Origin: Brenneria goodwinii
Lineage (GTDB): Bacteria > Pseudomonadota > Gammaproteobacteria > Enterobacterales > Enterobacteriaceae
DNA: 64,000 nt
Direction: 5' to 3'
NCBI RefSeq assembly: GCF_002291445.1
Contig: NZ_CP014137.1
Coordinates: 310,001-374,000, forward strand
The notes under the pieces are model-generated. The model saw nothing but the letters and a program-made list of their open reading frames with translations. It made no database searches and was not told the origin of the DNA. The stretch's first letter is position 1; the number at the start of each line of letters is the position of its first letter. Positions 1-9,842 of this stretch are shown in pieces. Both the position numbers and the translations under genes were made by a program.

Positions 1-11
1 CTGGTTTTTGA
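1..11 (+). CDS. rimM: 3' end of rimM (16S rRNA processing protein)
   Basis: Only the last codons are present: frame 3 reads Gly-Phe-stop, which matches the usual RimM C-terminus (Asp-Pro-Gly-Phe). The trmD start follows 38 bp later, as expected in the rpsP-rimM-trmD-rplS operon. Identification rests on this short match plus gene order. Confidence 0.6.
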
Positions 12-49
12 ACTCTGAATTGACCGGCAGTATTAAGTGGAACGAGACT

Positions 50-805
50 ATGTGGATTGGGGTTATTAGCCTGTTTCCAGAGATGTTCCGCGCAATTACT
101 GATTACGGAGTCACTGGCCGGGCAGTTAAAAATGGCCTGCTGAGCGTACAGTATTGGAGTCCGAGAGACTTCACTTACGATCGGCATCGTACCGTGGACG
201 ATCGCCCTTATGGCGGCGGTCCCGGAATGCTGATGATGGTGCAACCCTTGCGGGATGCGATTCAGGCAGCAAAAGTAGCGGCAGGCGAAGGTGCTAAAGT
301 GATCTATTTATCACCTCAGGGTCGTAAATTAGATCAGCAAGGCGTGCGTCAACTCGCGGCAAACCAGAAAATGATTCTGGTTTGTGGTCGGTACGAGGGA
401 ATTGATGAGCGCGTAATTAAAACCGAAATTGATGAAGAATGGTCAATAGGCGATTACGTTCTCAGCGGTGGGGAATTACCGGCAATGACCCTGATTGATT
501 CTGTGTCCCGGTTTATACCGGGGGTTCTGGGTCATCAGGATTCGGCAGAAGAGGATTCTTTCGCTGATGGATTGTTGGATTGCCCCCATTTCACTCGTCC
601 TGAAGTGTTGGCAGGTATGGATGTTCCGCCAGTTTTACTGTCAGGCAACCATGCTGAAATACGTCGTTGGCGTTTGAAGCAGTCGCTGGGCCGAACCTGG
701 CTTAGAAGACCTGAACTTCTGAAAAGCCTAGCTCTGACTGACGAGCAAGCAAAGTTGCTGGCTGAATTTCAACAGGAATATCAGTCCGGGCAACAACAGT
801 ATTAG
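50..805 (+). CDS. trmD: tRNA (guanosine(37)-N1)-methyltransferase TrmD
   Basis: TrmD methylates G37 next to the anticodon using S-adenosylmethionine and prevents +1 frameshifting. The protein is 251 aa from the ATG at 50; an upstream in-frame TTG at 8 would add 14 residues overlapping rimM and does not match the family start (MWIG..SLFPEMF). The trefoil-knot SPOUT fold is visible from its AdoMet loops: YLSPQG (about 86-91), CGRYEGID (112-119) and [10 protein letters not shown] (133-142). The acidic EED(169)SF segment holds the catalytic Asp. It is the third gene of the ribosomal operon and is followed by rplS after 68 bp. Confidence 0.97.
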   Translation: MWIGVISLFPEMFRAITDYGVTGRAVKNGLLSVQYWSPRDFTYDRHRTVDDRPYGGGPGMLMMVQPLRDAIQAAKVAAGEGAKVIYLSPQGRKLDQQGVRQLAANQKMILVCGRYEGIDERVIKTEIDEEWSIGDYVLSGGELPAMTLIDSVSRFIPGVLGHQDSAEEDSFADGLLDCPHFTRPEVLAGMDVPPVLLSGNHAEIRRWRLKQSLGRTWLRRPELLKSLALTDEQAKLLAEFQQEYQSGQQQY

Positions 806-858
806 GTGGTCGTCCAGGCATGACCTGACGTGACGAACCCAAATATCAGTTTACCTAG

Positions 859-1221
<363 letters not shown>

Positions 1222-1261
1222 TAGCGCGCTTTCGCAACATCCGAAAGTAATTAGTTATCAG

Positions 1262-1290
1262 GGGTTTAGCCATCGGCTAAACCCTTTTTT
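1262..1290 (+). terminator. Intrinsic terminator after rplS
   Basis: A perfect 10-bp stem (GGGTTTAGCC / GGCTAAACCC, 1262-1271 and 1275-1284) with a 3-nt loop is followed by six T residues. Confidence 0.93.
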
Positions 1291-1318
1291 CATCGCCACT
1301 CTGCCGCCTTCCTATCCG

Positions 1319-1666
1319 TTAATTTATGCCTTGTTGCCACAGTGCGCGTAATTGTTCGGCATTGGCGACGCCATCACAACTGGCGGGGAAATTTTTGCCG
1401 GCTTTTCCCCACTCATGCATATTCTCGGTTTGGCAAAAGGCCGCCTGCCCTGCGTTGTATCCGAATAAATAGGACTCACGATCTACCTGGGGATCGCCGA
1501 ACCACTCCGCCAGCGTACTATTATCTTTGACCACCATGCCGGATACGGCGTCTTTGTAACCCGCATCGTACCAGAAGTTTTTTTCTCCATTAACCGTTGG
1601 CGCAGAGGCGTTGTTTTGGCACCCGGTGATAAAAAGAATTACAGCCAGAATATAACTGTATTTCAT
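1319..1666 (-). CDS. yfiL: DUF2799-type lipoprotein, YfiL-like
   Basis: This is a small predicted lipoprotein of unknown function, 115 aa from the ATG at 1666 (in-frame ATGs further upstream would bury the signal peptide). The N-terminus is a lipoprotein signal with lipobox ITGC about 15 residues in. The mature part has the repeated G-Y-x-(D/A)-(G/A) pattern of DUF2799 proteins (AGYKDAVSG, FGYNAGQ) and the segment LAEWFGDPQVDR that I recall in E. coli YfiL. Gene order supports this: yfiL lies between rplS/yfiB and aroF in E. coli. An AGG ribosome-binding site is placed about 8 nt before the start. Confidence 0.75.
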   Translation of the reverse strand: MKYSYILAVILFITGCQNNASAPTVNGEKNFWYDAGYKDAVSGMVVKDNSTLAEWFGDPQVDRESYLFGYNAGQAAFCQTENMHEWGKAGKNFPASCDGVANAEQLRALWQQGIN

Positions 1667-1715
1667 AACCGAACCTGTCATCAGTGTGGGCATGTCCATA
1701 AAAATCACACTATTT

Positions 1716-2432
1716 TTATGCGATGCCTAGTTTTTCTTTTAACAATTTCAGATAACGACGACTTACCGGAATATGTTTGCCCGTGTTGGTGAGCACTTCT
1801 GCCGCACCGTTTTCCATCAGTTGAATCTCTTTCAGTAGATCCGTATTGACCATATATTTCCTGTGGCAACGCACAAAGGGGGTTTTTTCTTCCAACGTTT
1901 TTAGCGAGAGCTGGGTATAACCCGACTCGTTTACACCAACAACATGCACTCCGCTAAGTTCAGAACTGAGATATTCAACCTCATCGACCTTAAGTAAAAA
2001 AATGCGGTTATGTCCGTTGCACGGAATATGGCGAAGATAGGGCTCGGTAATTAGCTGTACGTTTTTGTTTACACTTGTACCGCGCCGTAATCGATTTAGC
2101 GTTTTGCTGAGCCGCTGTGAGTCCAGTGGTTTTAGCAGATAGTCAAAAGCATGTTCTTCGAACGCGCGTACGGCATATTCATCATAGGCGGTTACGAACA
2201 CGACGTAAGGCATGTTTTCCGGATCCAGCATCGCCGCTAATTCCAAACCACTGACTTTTGGCATCTGTATATCCAGAAAAATAACGTCAGGCTGTAAGCG
2301 ATGAATTGCCGGTATCGCCTCCAGCGCATTACTGCATTGGGCGATGATCGTTATGTCCGGTTCATTTTCCAGCAATAAAGCCAGCTCTTCGCGAGCGGGT
2401 AATTCGTCGTCAATAATGATGACTTTCAACAT
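1716..2432 (-). CDS. btsR: LytTR response regulator, BtsR (YehT)-like
   Basis: A 238-aa response regulator. Residues 1-120 form a receiver domain with acidic pair D8/D9, phospho-acceptor D54 (FLDIQMP), T81 and K101 (LLKP). Residues about 137-237 form a LytTR DNA-binding domain with the RCHRKYMVN and PVSRRYLK motifs. Segments such as CSNA, FEEHAFDYLLKP and IPC.GH.RI.LL match E. coli BtsR, which answers the pyruvate-sensing kinase BtsS, better than YpdB. No histidine kinase is encoded next to it, so its partner must be elsewhere or absent. A strong AAGGGGGG ribosome-binding site precedes the ATG. Confidence 0.8.
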   Translation of the reverse strand: MLKVIIIDDELPAREELALLLENEPDITIIAQCSNALEAIPAIHRLQPDVIFLDIQMPKVSGLELAAMLDPENMPYVVFVTAYDEYAVRAFEEHAFDYLLKPLDSQRLSKTLNRLRRGTSVNKNVQLITEPYLRHIPCNGHNRIFLLKVDEVEYLSSELSGVHVVGVNESGYTQLSLKTLEEKTPFVRCHRKYMVNTDLLKEIQLMENGAAEVLTNTGKHIPVSRRYLKLLKEKLGIA

Positions 2433-2542
2433 TGTCCCCCCTTATGTTCCGCTGATTCTACCACTATTCATGCCAGGGATTGGAATGATGAAAAGCAGAA
2501 CGGGGTATCAGAGTCGGGGCATTTCACAGTAATATTCATGGG

Positions 2543-2607
2543 TGGTAATTTTAGTTTACGGATATGGATTGATAAATTTACGGTTCGTGTTATGGTATAA
2601 GCATAAT
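2543..2607 (+). promoter_or_regulatory. aroF promoter region with two TyrR-box-like sites
   Basis: Two 18-bp sites fit the TyrR pattern with the essential G and C fourteen bases apart: 2543-2560 (TGGTAA N6 TTTACG) and 2565-2582 (TGGATT N6 TTTACG), 22 bp from start to start. A -10-like CATAAT lies at 2602-2607. E. coli aroF is repressed by TyrR with tyrosine through boxes in this position. The match is by eye. Confidence 0.65.
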
Positions 2608-2655
2608 GCATAGTCGCATTTATCGATTACGCCATACAGGACTTACCAGGAATAT

Positions 2656-3735
2656 ATGAACATGCAAAAAGATTCGCTTAACAACATTAATATTGTTGAA
2701 GAACAAATACTTATCACTCCGGATGAGTTAAAGGCGAAATTTCCACTGAGTGACGAAGAGCAGAAGGCCATCGCCCGCGCCCGTGAAACTATTGCCGATA
2801 TTATTCATGGGCGCGATCGGCGTTTGCTGATTGTGTGCGGACCCTGTTCAATTCACGATACCGATGCCGCGCTGGAGTATGGTCGTCGCCTGCAATCCCT
2901 CTCTGCGGAGTTGGGCGACCGCTTGTACATCGTCATGCGGGTATATTTCGAGAAACCCCGTACCACTGTCGGTTGGAAAGGATTAATCAACGATCCCCAT
3001 ATGGATGGTTCATGCGACGTGGAGGCGGGGTTGCACATCGCTCGCGAACTACTGCTCAAGCTGGTCAATATGGGATTGCCGCTGGCAACCGAAGCGCTGG
3101 ATCCGAATAACCCGCAGTATCTAGGGGACCTGTTCAGTTGGTCTGCGATTGGCGCTCGTACCACCGAGTCACAAACACACCGTGAAATGGCGTCAGGTCT
3201 GTCAATGCCGGTAGGTTTTAAAAATGGAACCGATGGCAGTCTTGGTACGGCGATCAATGCGATGAGAGCGGCGGCCATGCCGCACCGGTTTATGGGGATC
3301 AACCAATCCGGACAGGTTTGCCTGTTGCACACACAGGGAAATGTGGATGGGCATGTTATTTTACGCGGCGGCAAAAAACCGAACTACAGCGCGCAAGATG
3401 TTGCAGAATGTGAAAAACAGATGCTTGATGCGGGACTGAAACCGTCCCTGATGATAGATTGTAGCCATGGTAACTCAAACAAAGATTACCGTCGGCAGCC
3501 TATCGTGGTTGAGTCGGCAATTGAGCAAATTAAGGCAGGCAACCAATCTATCATTGGTCTGATGCTGGAGAGTCATCTTCACGAAGGCAGCCAGTCTTCA
3601 GAACAGCCTCGTTCAGAAATGCGCTATGGCGTATCGGTAACCGATGCCTGCATTAGTTGGGAAAATACAGAAACGTTGCTGCGTTCCGTACATCAGGAGA
3701 TTGGCGCAGAACGGGTAAAACATTCAGGAGAGTAA
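2656..3735 (+). CDS. aroF: Tyrosine-sensitive DAHP synthase
   Basis: Catalyses the first step of aromatic amino-acid synthesis: phosphoenolpyruvate plus erythrose-4-phosphate to DAHP. The 359-aa product aligns with E. coli AroF, including the metal and substrate motifs [40 protein letters not shown] and [12 protein letters not shown]. The N-terminal QKD.LNN segment with the Asn used for tyrosine feedback is kept. E. coli starts at the second ATG (2662); the AGGA site suits 2656 about equally. It forms an operon with tyrA, whose ribosome-binding site sits at the aroF stop. TyrR-type boxes lie upstream. Confidence 0.95.
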   Translation: MNMQKDSLNNINIVEEQILITPDELKAKFPLSDEEQKAIARARETIADIIHGRDRRLLIVCGPCSIHDTDAALEYGRRLQSLSAELGDRLYIVMRVYFEKPRTTVGWKGLINDPHMDGSCDVEAGLHIARELLLKLVNMGLPLATEALDPNNPQYLGDLFSWSAIGARTTESQTHREMASGLSMPVGFKNGTDGSLGTAINAMRAAAMPHRFMGINQSGQVCLLHTQGNVDGHVILRGGKKPNYSAQDVAECEKQMLDAGLKPSLMIDCSHGNSNKDYRRQPIVVESAIEQIKAGNQSIIGLMLESHLHEGSQSSEQPRSEMRYGVSVTDACISWENTETLLRSVHQEIGAERVKHSGE

Positions 3736-3740
3736 CAGTA

Positions 3741-4862
3741 ATGGTAGCTGAACTGACCGCATTGCGTGATCAGATAGATGAGGTAGACAAAGAGCTGTTA
3801 ACACTATTATCACGCCGGTTGCGTTTAGTGGCTGAAGTAGGTGAGGTGAAAAGCCGTTACGGCTTGCCTATCTATGCGCCAGATCGTGAAGCGACAATGC
3901 TCAGTTTGCGCCGTAAAGAGGCTTCTCAGTTGGGGGTGCCGCCCGACCTGATTGAAGATATCTTGCGCCGTGTTATGCGCGAGTCATATTCCAGCGAAAA
4001 CGACAAAGGATTTAAAACCCTGTGCCCGCAACTTCGCCCGGTGGTTATCGTGGGCGGTCGCGGGCAAATGGGGGTGCTGTTTGAAAAAATGCTGACGTTG
4101 TCAGGCTATCAGGTCAGGATCCTGGAACAAGAGGACTGGCCGAAAGCTGAAACCCTGCTGTCGGATGCCGGTATGGTTATCGTCAGCGTGCCTATTCATC
4201 TGACAGAGCAGGTCATCGCCCGTCTGCCTAAACTGCCGGATGATTGTATTCTGGTTGATTTGGCCTCGGTAAAGAATGGTCCTTTACAAGCGATGCTGGC
4301 GGCACACAACGGGCCTGTACTGGGGTTGCATCCTATGTTCGGGCCGGACAGCGGCAGCCTGGCTAAACAGGTAGTCGTCTATTGTGATGGGCGTCAGCCG
4401 GAATCTTATCAATGGCTGCTGGAGCAAATACAGGTTTGGGGCGCTCGTTTACATCGTATTAGTGCGGTAGAGCATGACCAAAATATGATGTTCATTCAGG
4501 CCTTGCGGCATTTCGCTACCTTTGCTTATGGTTTGCATTTGGCGGAAGAGAACGTACAAATAGAGCAATTACTCGCGCTGTCATCGCCTATTTATCGCCT
4601 GGAGTTGATCATGGTGGGGCGGTTGTTCGCTCAGGATCCGCAGCTATATGCTGATATCATCATGTCTTCCGAAAATAATCTGGCATTAATTAAGCGTTAT
4701 TATAAACGCTTTGGTGAAGCTATTGCGTTGCTGGAGCAGGGAGATAAAGCGCAATTTATCAATAGCTTCAAAAAAGTGGAGCACTGGTTTGGCGACTATG
4801 CGGGACGATTTCAGGCGGAAAGCCGAACGTTATTACGGCAGGCCAATGATATCCGCCAATAA
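3741..4862 (+). CDS. tyrA: Bifunctional chorismate mutase / prephenate dehydrogenase
   Basis: Converts chorismate to prephenate and then to 4-hydroxyphenylpyruvate for tyrosine. From the ATG at 3741 the protein is 373 aa, exactly the E. coli length; the open frame to 3657 overlaps aroF and is ignored. Residues 1-90 are an AroQ-type chorismate mutase domain ([19 protein letters not shown]). The NAD-binding Rossmann motif GGRGQMG is at 105-111, followed by the dehydrogenase domain with GLHPMFGPD. The start lies 5 nt after the aroF stop with AGGAG upstream, indicating cotranscription. Confidence 0.96.
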   Translation: MVAELTALRDQIDEVDKELLTLLSRRLRLVAEVGEVKSRYGLPIYAPDREATMLSLRRKEASQLGVPPDLIEDILRRVMRESYSSENDKGFKTLCPQLRPVVIVGGRGQMGVLFEKMLTLSGYQVRILEQEDWPKAETLLSDAGMVIVSVPIHLTEQVIARLPKLPDDCILVDLASVKNGPLQAMLAAHNGPVLGLHPMFGPDSGSLAKQVVVYCDGRQPESYQWLLEQIQVWGARLHRISAVEHDQNMMFIQALRHFATFAYGLHLAEENVQIEQLLALSSPIYRLELIMVGRLFAQDPQLYADIIMSSENNLALIKRYYKRFGEAIALLEQGDKAQFINSFKKVEHWFGDYAGRFQAESRTLLRQANDIRQ

Positions 4863-4886
4863 CCACCGTATTAATCCTCAAGTCTT

Positions 4887-4913
4887 GCCATCGCGGCGGT
4901 TTACCGCGATGGC
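4887..4913. terminator. Hairpin between convergent tyrA and pheA
   Basis: A perfect 10-bp stem (GCCATCGCGG / CCGCGATGGC) with a 7-nt loop sits between the two stop codons. It is followed by TTCCTTC on the + strand, so it is a modest terminator for tyrA. It has no T-run on the pheA side. Confidence 0.6.
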
Positions 4914-4918
4914 TTCCT

Positions 4919-6079
4919 TCATTCGGTTACGTCCACGGGAACAACGTTTTCACTGGGGTAGCAGCCTAAAACTTTGAGTGAGCGCGTAATCGACGTCAAT
5001 CCCTGCAGCGCTTTCTGCATCGCCTCGCTGCGCAGGTTCGCCTGTACATCAATATAGAACATTTCCTCCCAGGGATTTCCGTTAATCGGCCGGGACTCCA
5101 GTTTGGTCATAATGATGCCGTGATCGCGCAGCACCAGCAGCGCTTCAACCAGTGCGCCGGACTGTTGTCCTGTCGCCATGATCAGCGTGGTCTTGGCTGG
5201 AACCTGTTCTGAAACCTCAATGGGCTTACGGGCCAGAATAATAAACCGGGTGATGTTTTGCGACTGGTTGGCCAGGTTATGTTCCAGAACCTTTAACTGG
5301 TACAGCATACCGCCTGCTTCACTGCCTAATGCGGCGGCTTTGGGAGAGTTGAGCGCCGCCACTTTTTCCATTGCCGCAGCGGTACTTTCGCAGTATTCAA
5401 TTTTCCAGTTAGGAAAACGGTTGATGAAATGACTACACTGCTGGAACGGTTGCGGATGACTATAGACCGTCTCTATCTGATCGAGATCCGTATCGGTAGC
5501 GACTAAAACACAGTGATTAATCGGATTCGACAGTTCACCGACGATCGATAACCCGGTGTGTTGTAACAGGTCATAGACATCGTTAATTGAACCTGAACTG
5601 GTGTTTTCAATCGGCAGCACGGCGTAATCAGCTTGACCCGTCTCCACCATATTGAAAATGTCCTGGAATTTCTGGCAACCGCACTCGATGAGTTGCTCGA
5701 AATGTCGCGCTGCATACTGGCGGGCCGCCAGGTGTGAATAGGATCCCTTGGGGCCAAGAAAGGCGATACGCGCCGAGTGAGCGGTTGTTTGATTGAGATG
5801 ATGTTGCAATAACGCCTGCTGTGTCAGCACCGAGTCTTCAATAATGATCTGGAATAAACGGGTAATGTAGTGACCATCAAGGTGATATTTTTTCCCAGCA
5901 GCAGTGAGCTTATCCAGTAAATCACGCTCGCGTTCTTTATCGCGGATAGGGCGATGAGAAAGTAGCTTGCTGCGTGCAACCTCAAGCGCCAGTTCCCGTC
6001 TTTCTGCTAGTAATCCCAGTAGTTTTAAATCCAGTTCACTGATGCGTTCACGTAGAACCAGTAGTGGGTTATCGGTCAT
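4919..6079 (-). CDS. pheA: Bifunctional chorismate mutase / prephenate dehydratase
   Basis: Makes phenylpyruvate from chorismate for phenylalanine synthesis. The 386-aa protein matches E. coli PheA in length. Residues 1-95 form the AroQ chorismate mutase ([20 protein letters not shown]). The dehydratase domain follows ([36 protein letters not shown]). A C-terminal ACT-type regulatory domain carries the phenylalanine-binding motifs SGALVEAL and [12 protein letters not shown]. It is convergent with tyrA and is preceded by a pheL leader peptide and attenuator. Confidence 0.97.
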   Translation of the reverse strand: MTDNPLLVLRERISELDLKLLGLLAERRELALEVARSKLLSHRPIRDKERERDLLDKLTAAGKKYHLDGHYITRLFQIIIEDSVLTQQALLQHHLNQTTAHSARIAFLGPKGSYSHLAARQYAARHFEQLIECGCQKFQDIFNMVETGQADYAVLPIENTSSGSINDVYDLLQHTGLSIVGELSNPINHCVLVATDTDLDQIETVYSHPQPFQQCSHFINRFPNWKIEYCESTAAAMEKVAALNSPKAAALGSEAGGMLYQLKVLEHNLANQSQNITRFIILARKPIEVSEQVPAKTTLIMATGQQSGALVEALLVLRDHGIIMTKLESRPINGNPWEEMFYIDVQANLRSEAMQKALQGLTSITRSLKVLGCYPSENVVPVDVTE

Positions 6080-6170
6080 TATATTGTTACCTGTTTGTGT
6101 TACCTGTTTGCTGTCCTGATAAAAAATCGCCAGCGACGGCCCGAAAGGGGGCGGACAGGGAGCCTACCAT

Positions 6171-6203
6171 AAAAAAAGCCTCCTGTTTTCAGGAGGCTTT
6201 TTT
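6171..6203 (-). terminator. pheA attenuator terminator
   Basis: On the minus strand an 8-bp stem (GCCTCCTG / CAGGAGGC, 6178-6185 and 6190-6197) with a 4-nt loop is followed by seven T residues (complement of 6171-6177). It lies between pheL and pheA, where the phenylalanine-controlled attenuator sits in E. coli. Confidence 0.9.
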
Positions 6204-6248
6204 GTTCGTCTTCGTATTCTTGCTCTTACGACGAATCGCCTCCCAAGT

Positions 6249-6296
6249 TCAGGGGAAGGTGAAAAAGAATACGAAGAAAAACGATGAGTTAGTCAT
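6249..6296 (-). CDS. pheL: pheA operon leader peptide PheL
   Basis: A 15-codon minus-strand ORF starts ATG at 6296 and stops TGA at 6249, encoding MTNSSFFFVFFFTFP. Seven of 15 residues are phenylalanine. The tail FFFxFFFTFP is the same pattern as E. coli PheL (I recall FFFAFFFTFP). It precedes the attenuator hairpin and pheA. In the known mechanism, ribosome stalling on the Phe codons when charged tRNA-Phe is scarce prevents terminator formation. Confidence 0.93.
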   Translation of the reverse strand: MTNSSFFFVFFFTFP

Positions 6297-6449
6297 GTTG
6301 ACCCAGTATGAAAGCATGAATAAGAAACACAATAGTGTGTAAGGTAACTGTTGGCTTTTCATCCTGTCAATACAAAATCGCCGCAAGCAAATTTTGAACA
6401 ACGCGTGGCGTTAGCGCTTTAGCGGGGCGGACAAGGACGCCCGCCATAC

Positions 6450-6471
6450 AAAAACGCGCCAACAGGCGCGT
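6450..6471 (-). terminator. Terminator of raiA
   Basis: A stem ACGCGCC / GGCGCGT (6454-6460, 6465-6471) with an AACA loop is followed on the minus strand by TTTTG. It lies 23 bp beyond the raiA stop. Confidence 0.75.
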
Positions 6472-6493
6472 TAGATAGCTGGAATGATGGCGA

Positions 6494-6832
6494 TTACTCT
6501 TCTTGCGGAACTTGAAGGTTGGCATCTTTGACGCAGGTAGCGGCACGACGCGCTTCGCCTTTATGTTGAACCTTGTTTAGCTGACGCTCAAGTTTAGCAA
6601 TGAGTTCATTGATGGCGGCGTACATATCTTCATGCTTGGCACTGGCTACCAGAGGTCCATTTGGCGTACTGATTGTTGCGTCGGCAACGAAACCCTGTGG
6701 TTCTTTTGACAGAATGATATGCGGGTTAATCAGATGGGCTTGCCACTTATCCAGTTTGGAGAGACGGTCTTCGACATGCTGGCGTATTGCGGGGGTAATA
6801 TCCATTTGCTTGCTGGTAATATTGATAGTCAT
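6494..6832 (-). CDS. raiA: Ribosome-associated inhibitor A (hibernation factor)
   Basis: RaiA (YfiA) binds the 30S subunit in stationary phase or cold and blocks the A and P sites. The product is 112 aa from the ATG at 6832; the longer open frame upstream is not supported. The beta-alpha-beta-beta-beta-alpha ribosome-binding fold is recognisable by near identity to E. coli RaiA ([61 protein letters not shown]). GAGAGGTAAG precedes the start. The order bamD-raiA-pheL-pheA is that of E. coli. Confidence 0.96.
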   Translation of the reverse strand: MTINITSKQMDITPAIRQHVEDRLSKLDKWQAHLINPHIILSKEPQGFVADATISTPNGPLVASAKHEDMYAAINELIAKLERQLNKVQHKGEARRAATCVKDANLQVPQEE

Positions 6833-7081
6833 ATAACTTACCTCTCTGTCTTTGTCCGTCTTGGATAAATTCAGCATAACGCGGGTGAGGATAAAATGCG
6901 TGATTATGATCACTTTTTTTTGTCACTTTTGGGCAAAAAAACATGATTTGTGAGGCGAGATCGGGAGTTGATGGGAAGTGCTTGAGAGGGGGGATGAGCT
7001 ATGTCATTATTGAGCGGATGACCTATCCGCACCCCGCCTGGTTTCTATCTTTCCCTTTTGCCGTAGGCAAAAAACAGACAT

Positions 7082-7107
7082 AAAAAACGGCAACCTAAGC
7101 TGCCGTT
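7082..7107 (-). terminator. Terminator of bamD
   Basis: A stem AACGGCA / TGCCGTT (7086-7092, 7101-7107) is followed on the minus strand by a run of T residues, 24 bp after the bamD stop. A second perfect inverted repeat, TTTTGCC-GTA-GGCAAAA (7056-7072), lies just beyond without a T-run. Confidence 0.8.
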
Positions 7108-7130
7108 GGATTGTTTTTTGTTCAGTTATC

Positions 7131-7865
7131 TTAAGCCGGATTTGCCGCAATGATTTTCGCGACTTTATCCGCCTGTGCGGCTAACTGAAGCTCGCGGTAA
7201 GCATTTTCCATCAGCGGTAACGCGTCTTTCGTTGCGTGAGTATCTGGATAATCGCGTAGCATTTGCTCCACCCGATTAACTACTGCCACATAAGCGCCAC
7301 GTTTCGTGTAGTATTGCGCGACAGAAAGTTCATATTTAGCCAAACGTTCTTTCAGATAGACCAGACGCTTATTGGCGTCGGTCGCATACTGGCTGTTTGG
7401 ATAGCCCTGAATTAGACGGCTAAAGTCTCGGAAGGCCGTGCGGGCATACTGGGGATCGCGATCGGAACGATCAACGCCAAAGAATCCCTGCAATGCGCTG
7501 TCATCGAGAGCCATATCTGTCAATCCGCGCATGTACAAGACATAATCAATATTTGGATGCGTGGGGTTTAATCGCAGAAAACGATCGATAGAGGCCTGGG
7601 CCAAAGGTAGCTCAGCAGATTTATAGTAGGCGTAAATTAAATCCAACTGCACCTGCTGAGAATAAGGACCAAATGGATACCGGTTGTCCAGTGCTTCCAA
7701 CTGCGTGATGGCTGCTCTAAAGTTACCGTCCTGCAATTTTTGTTGCGCATTGGCATAGAGTACAGATGGCGGACTGTCAGGAACCGCATCTTTGGAACCG
7801 TTGGAGCAACCAACCAGCGCCAGGCTCAACGTGGCGGCAGCCACCAGATATTTCATACGCGTCAT
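7131..7865 (-). CDS. bamD: Outer-membrane assembly lipoprotein BamD
   Basis: An essential lipoprotein of the BAM complex that inserts beta-barrel proteins into the outer membrane. It has 244 aa, with a signal sequence ending in lipobox LVGC (Cys20). TPR-like helical repeats follow, with family segments [34 protein letters not shown] and [11 protein letters not shown] that closely match E. coli BamD. It is divergent from rluD, the order seen in E. coli. Confidence 0.96.
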   Translation of the reverse strand: MTRMKYLVAAATLSLALVGCSNGSKDAVPDSPPSVLYANAQQKLQDGNFRAAITQLEALDNRYPFGPYSQQVQLDLIYAYYKSAELPLAQASIDRFLRLNPTHPNIDYVLYMRGLTDMALDDSALQGFFGVDRSDRDPQYARTAFRDFSRLIQGYPNSQYATDANKRLVYLKERLAKYELSVAQYYTKRGAYVAVVNRVEQMLRDYPDTHATKDALPLMENAYRELQLAAQADKVAKIIAANPA

Positions 7866-7998
7866 GACGTTTTGATTATCCTCAGAGTGTTATTCCGGGA
7901 AACTGTCCGTTAAGCTCCCGATTTAGACCAGCTACAATAGTACATTATTTTAAACGGCATCGCCGTGAAAACCCAACGTTAACGAAGAAGCTGCAACT

Positions 7999-8976
7999 AT
8001 GGCACAACAAGTACAACTCACCGCAACGGTGGCCGAATCCCAACTCGGACAACGTTTAGATCAGGCTTTGGCCGAATTGTTCCCTGATTATTCACGATCT
8101 CGTATAAAAGAGTGGATTCTTGATAACCGGGTACAGATTAACGGTAATGTAATCAATAAGCCAAAAGAGAAAGTACTGGGTGGCGAATTGGTTGATATTG
8201 ATGCAATCATTGAAGAAGAAGCACGTTGGGAAGCGCAGGATATCGCGCTGGATATCGTGTATGAAGATCAGGATATCCTGGTCATTAATAAACCCAGAGA
8301 TTTGGTCGTTCATCCTGGCGCTGGCAATCCTGACGGCACGGTGCTCAATGCGCTATTGCATTACTATCCTGAGATAGTGGATGTTCCGCGGGCGGGTATT
8401 GTTCATCGTTTGGATAAAGACACCACGGGACTAATGGTGGTGGCGAAAACCGTCCCCGCCCAGACCAGACTGGTTGAATCATTACAGGCGCGTGAAATTA
8501 CGCGTGAATATGAGGCCGTTGCCATTGGCACCATGACCGCGGGGGGAACGGTGGAGGAACCCATCGCCCGCCATGCAACAAAACGCACGCATATGGCGGT
8601 TCATCCTATGGGGAAACCGGCGGTCACCCATTATCGAATCATGGAACATTTCCGCGCGCATACGCGGTTACGTCTGCGGCTGGAAACGGGGCGCACCCAC
8701 CAGATTCGTGTGCATATGTCGCACATTAGTCATCCTTTGGTGGGGGATCCTTTATATGGTGGACGTCCGCGGCCGCCCAAGGGCGCTTCAGAGGAATTTA
8801 TTACGGTGCTGCGTGGTTTTGATCGGCAGGCGTTGCATGCCACGATGCTACGCTTATATCATCCTATCAGTGGGATACAAATGGAATGGCATGCGCCTTT
8901 GCCACAGGACATGGTCGATCTCATTAATGCATTAAAAGCGGATACCGAAGCGTTCGAAGATCAACTCAATTGGTGA
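7999..8976 (+). CDS. rluD: 23S rRNA pseudouridine(1911/1915/1917) synthase
   Basis: RluD makes the three pseudouridines in helix 69 of 23S rRNA, needed for subunit assembly and termination. The protein has 325 aa: an N-terminal S4 RNA-binding domain (about 18-75) and a RluA-type catalytic domain with HRLDKDT at 136-142, where D139 is the catalytic aspartate. LETGRTHQIRVHM and HPLVGDPLYGG are further family motifs. It is followed 7 bp later by pgeF, so the two are probably cotranscribed. Confidence 0.97.
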   Translation: MAQQVQLTATVAESQLGQRLDQALAELFPDYSRSRIKEWILDNRVQINGNVINKPKEKVLGGELVDIDAIIEEEARWEAQDIALDIVYEDQDILVINKPRDLVVHPGAGNPDGTVLNALLHYYPEIVDVPRAGIVHRLDKDTTGLMVVAKTVPAQTRLVESLQAREITREYEAVAIGTMTAGGTVEEPIARHATKRTHMAVHPMGKPAVTHYRIMEHFRAHTRLRLRLETGRTHQIRVHMSHISHPLVGDPLYGGRPRPPKGASEEFITVLRGFDRQALHATMLRLYHPISGIQMEWHAPLPQDMVDLINALKADTEAFEDQLNW

Positions 8977-8983
8977 TTAAATA

Positions 8984-9709
8984 ATGCTAATACATCCTGA
9001 CTGGCCTGCCCCGGAGAGCATCCGGGCATGTAGCACAACGCGTAACGGCGGCGTCAGTTTGCCGCCGTACGATGCGCTTAATCTTGGAAACCATGTCGGC
9101 GATGATGCAGAAAAAGTGAGGATAAACCGTCAGATCCTGTCGGATAAGGCCGGATTACCCTCGATGCCGCACTGGCTGGAACAGGTTCACGGTACGCATG
9201 CGATTCGTATCGACAGTATGCAGCAGCCCGCCGTTTGCGGTGATGCGGTTTACACCGATCAAAAAGGGCAGGTTTGTGCGGTGATGACCGCCGATTGTTT
9301 ACCGGTACTGTTTTGTTCCGCTGCGGGTGATGAAGTCGCTGCGGCTCATGCCGGTTGGCGCGGGTTGTGCGCCGGCGTACTGGAAGAGACATTGTCCTGT
9401 TTTCGCGCCAGACCGTCTCAGATTATGGCATGGCTTGGTCCTGCCATCGGTCCCGAAAAGTTTGAAGTCGGGCCGGAAGTCCGGGAAGCATTTATCCAAC
9501 ATGACGCCATGGCGATATCCGCATTTAGGGCTAATGGAGATAAATTTCTTGCCGATATATATCAGCTGGCCCGCTTACGTTTACGTGCTGGCGGAGTAAC
9601 GCAGGTCTTCGGTGGAGAGCTGTGTACCGTCAGCGATCCGCGGAGATTTTTCTCTTATCGGCGTGATGGTGTGACGGGCCGTATGGCAAGTTTAGTCTGG
9701 CTGATATAA
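8984..9709 (+). CDS. pgeF: Peptidoglycan editing factor PgeF (YfiH, laccase-domain)
   Basis: A 241-aa member of the DUF152/laccase-domain family (YfiH). In E. coli this protein clears misincorporated serine from peptidoglycan precursors; purine nucleoside phosphorylase activity is reported for homologues. Visible signatures are HWLEQVHGTHA, TADCLPVLF and AAAHAGWRGLCAGV, which supply the His and Cys metal ligands, then LGPAIGPEKFEVG. It sits 7 bp after rluD and before clpB, as in E. coli. Confidence 0.9.
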   Translation: MLIHPDWPAPESIRACSTTRNGGVSLPPYDALNLGNHVGDDAEKVRINRQILSDKAGLPSMPHWLEQVHGTHAIRIDSMQQPAVCGDAVYTDQKGQVCAVMTADCLPVLFCSAAGDEVAAAHAGWRGLCAGVLEETLSCFRARPSQIMAWLGPAIGPEKFEVGPEVREAFIQHDAMAISAFRANGDKFLADIYQLARLRLRAGGVTQVFGGELCTVSDPRRFFSYRRDGVTGRMASLVWLI

Positions 9710-9773
9710 CCTATTGAATTAAGACGATCCACGGCAAATAACATTTTATTCCCATAGCTATTGGCAAAATAAC

Positions 9774-9801
9774 CTTGAAATTTTGAGGGATGACCTCATC
9801 T
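9774..9801 (+). promoter_or_regulatory. Sigma-32 heat-shock promoter of clpB
   Basis: The -35 element CTTGAAA (9774-9780) is exact. After 13 bp the -10 element CCTCATCT (9794-9801) matches CCCCATNT at all but one position. It lies 42 bp upstream of the clpB start, as expected for this RpoH regulon gene. Confidence 0.88.
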
Positions 9802-9842
9802 GATCTCCAGTAGCAGTTTTGTCCAGTTCCATGGGAGGTGTT

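Noticed and set aside
2853..3374. 173-aa minus-strand ORF opposite aroF
   Set aside because: Shadow of aroF without any family resemblance.
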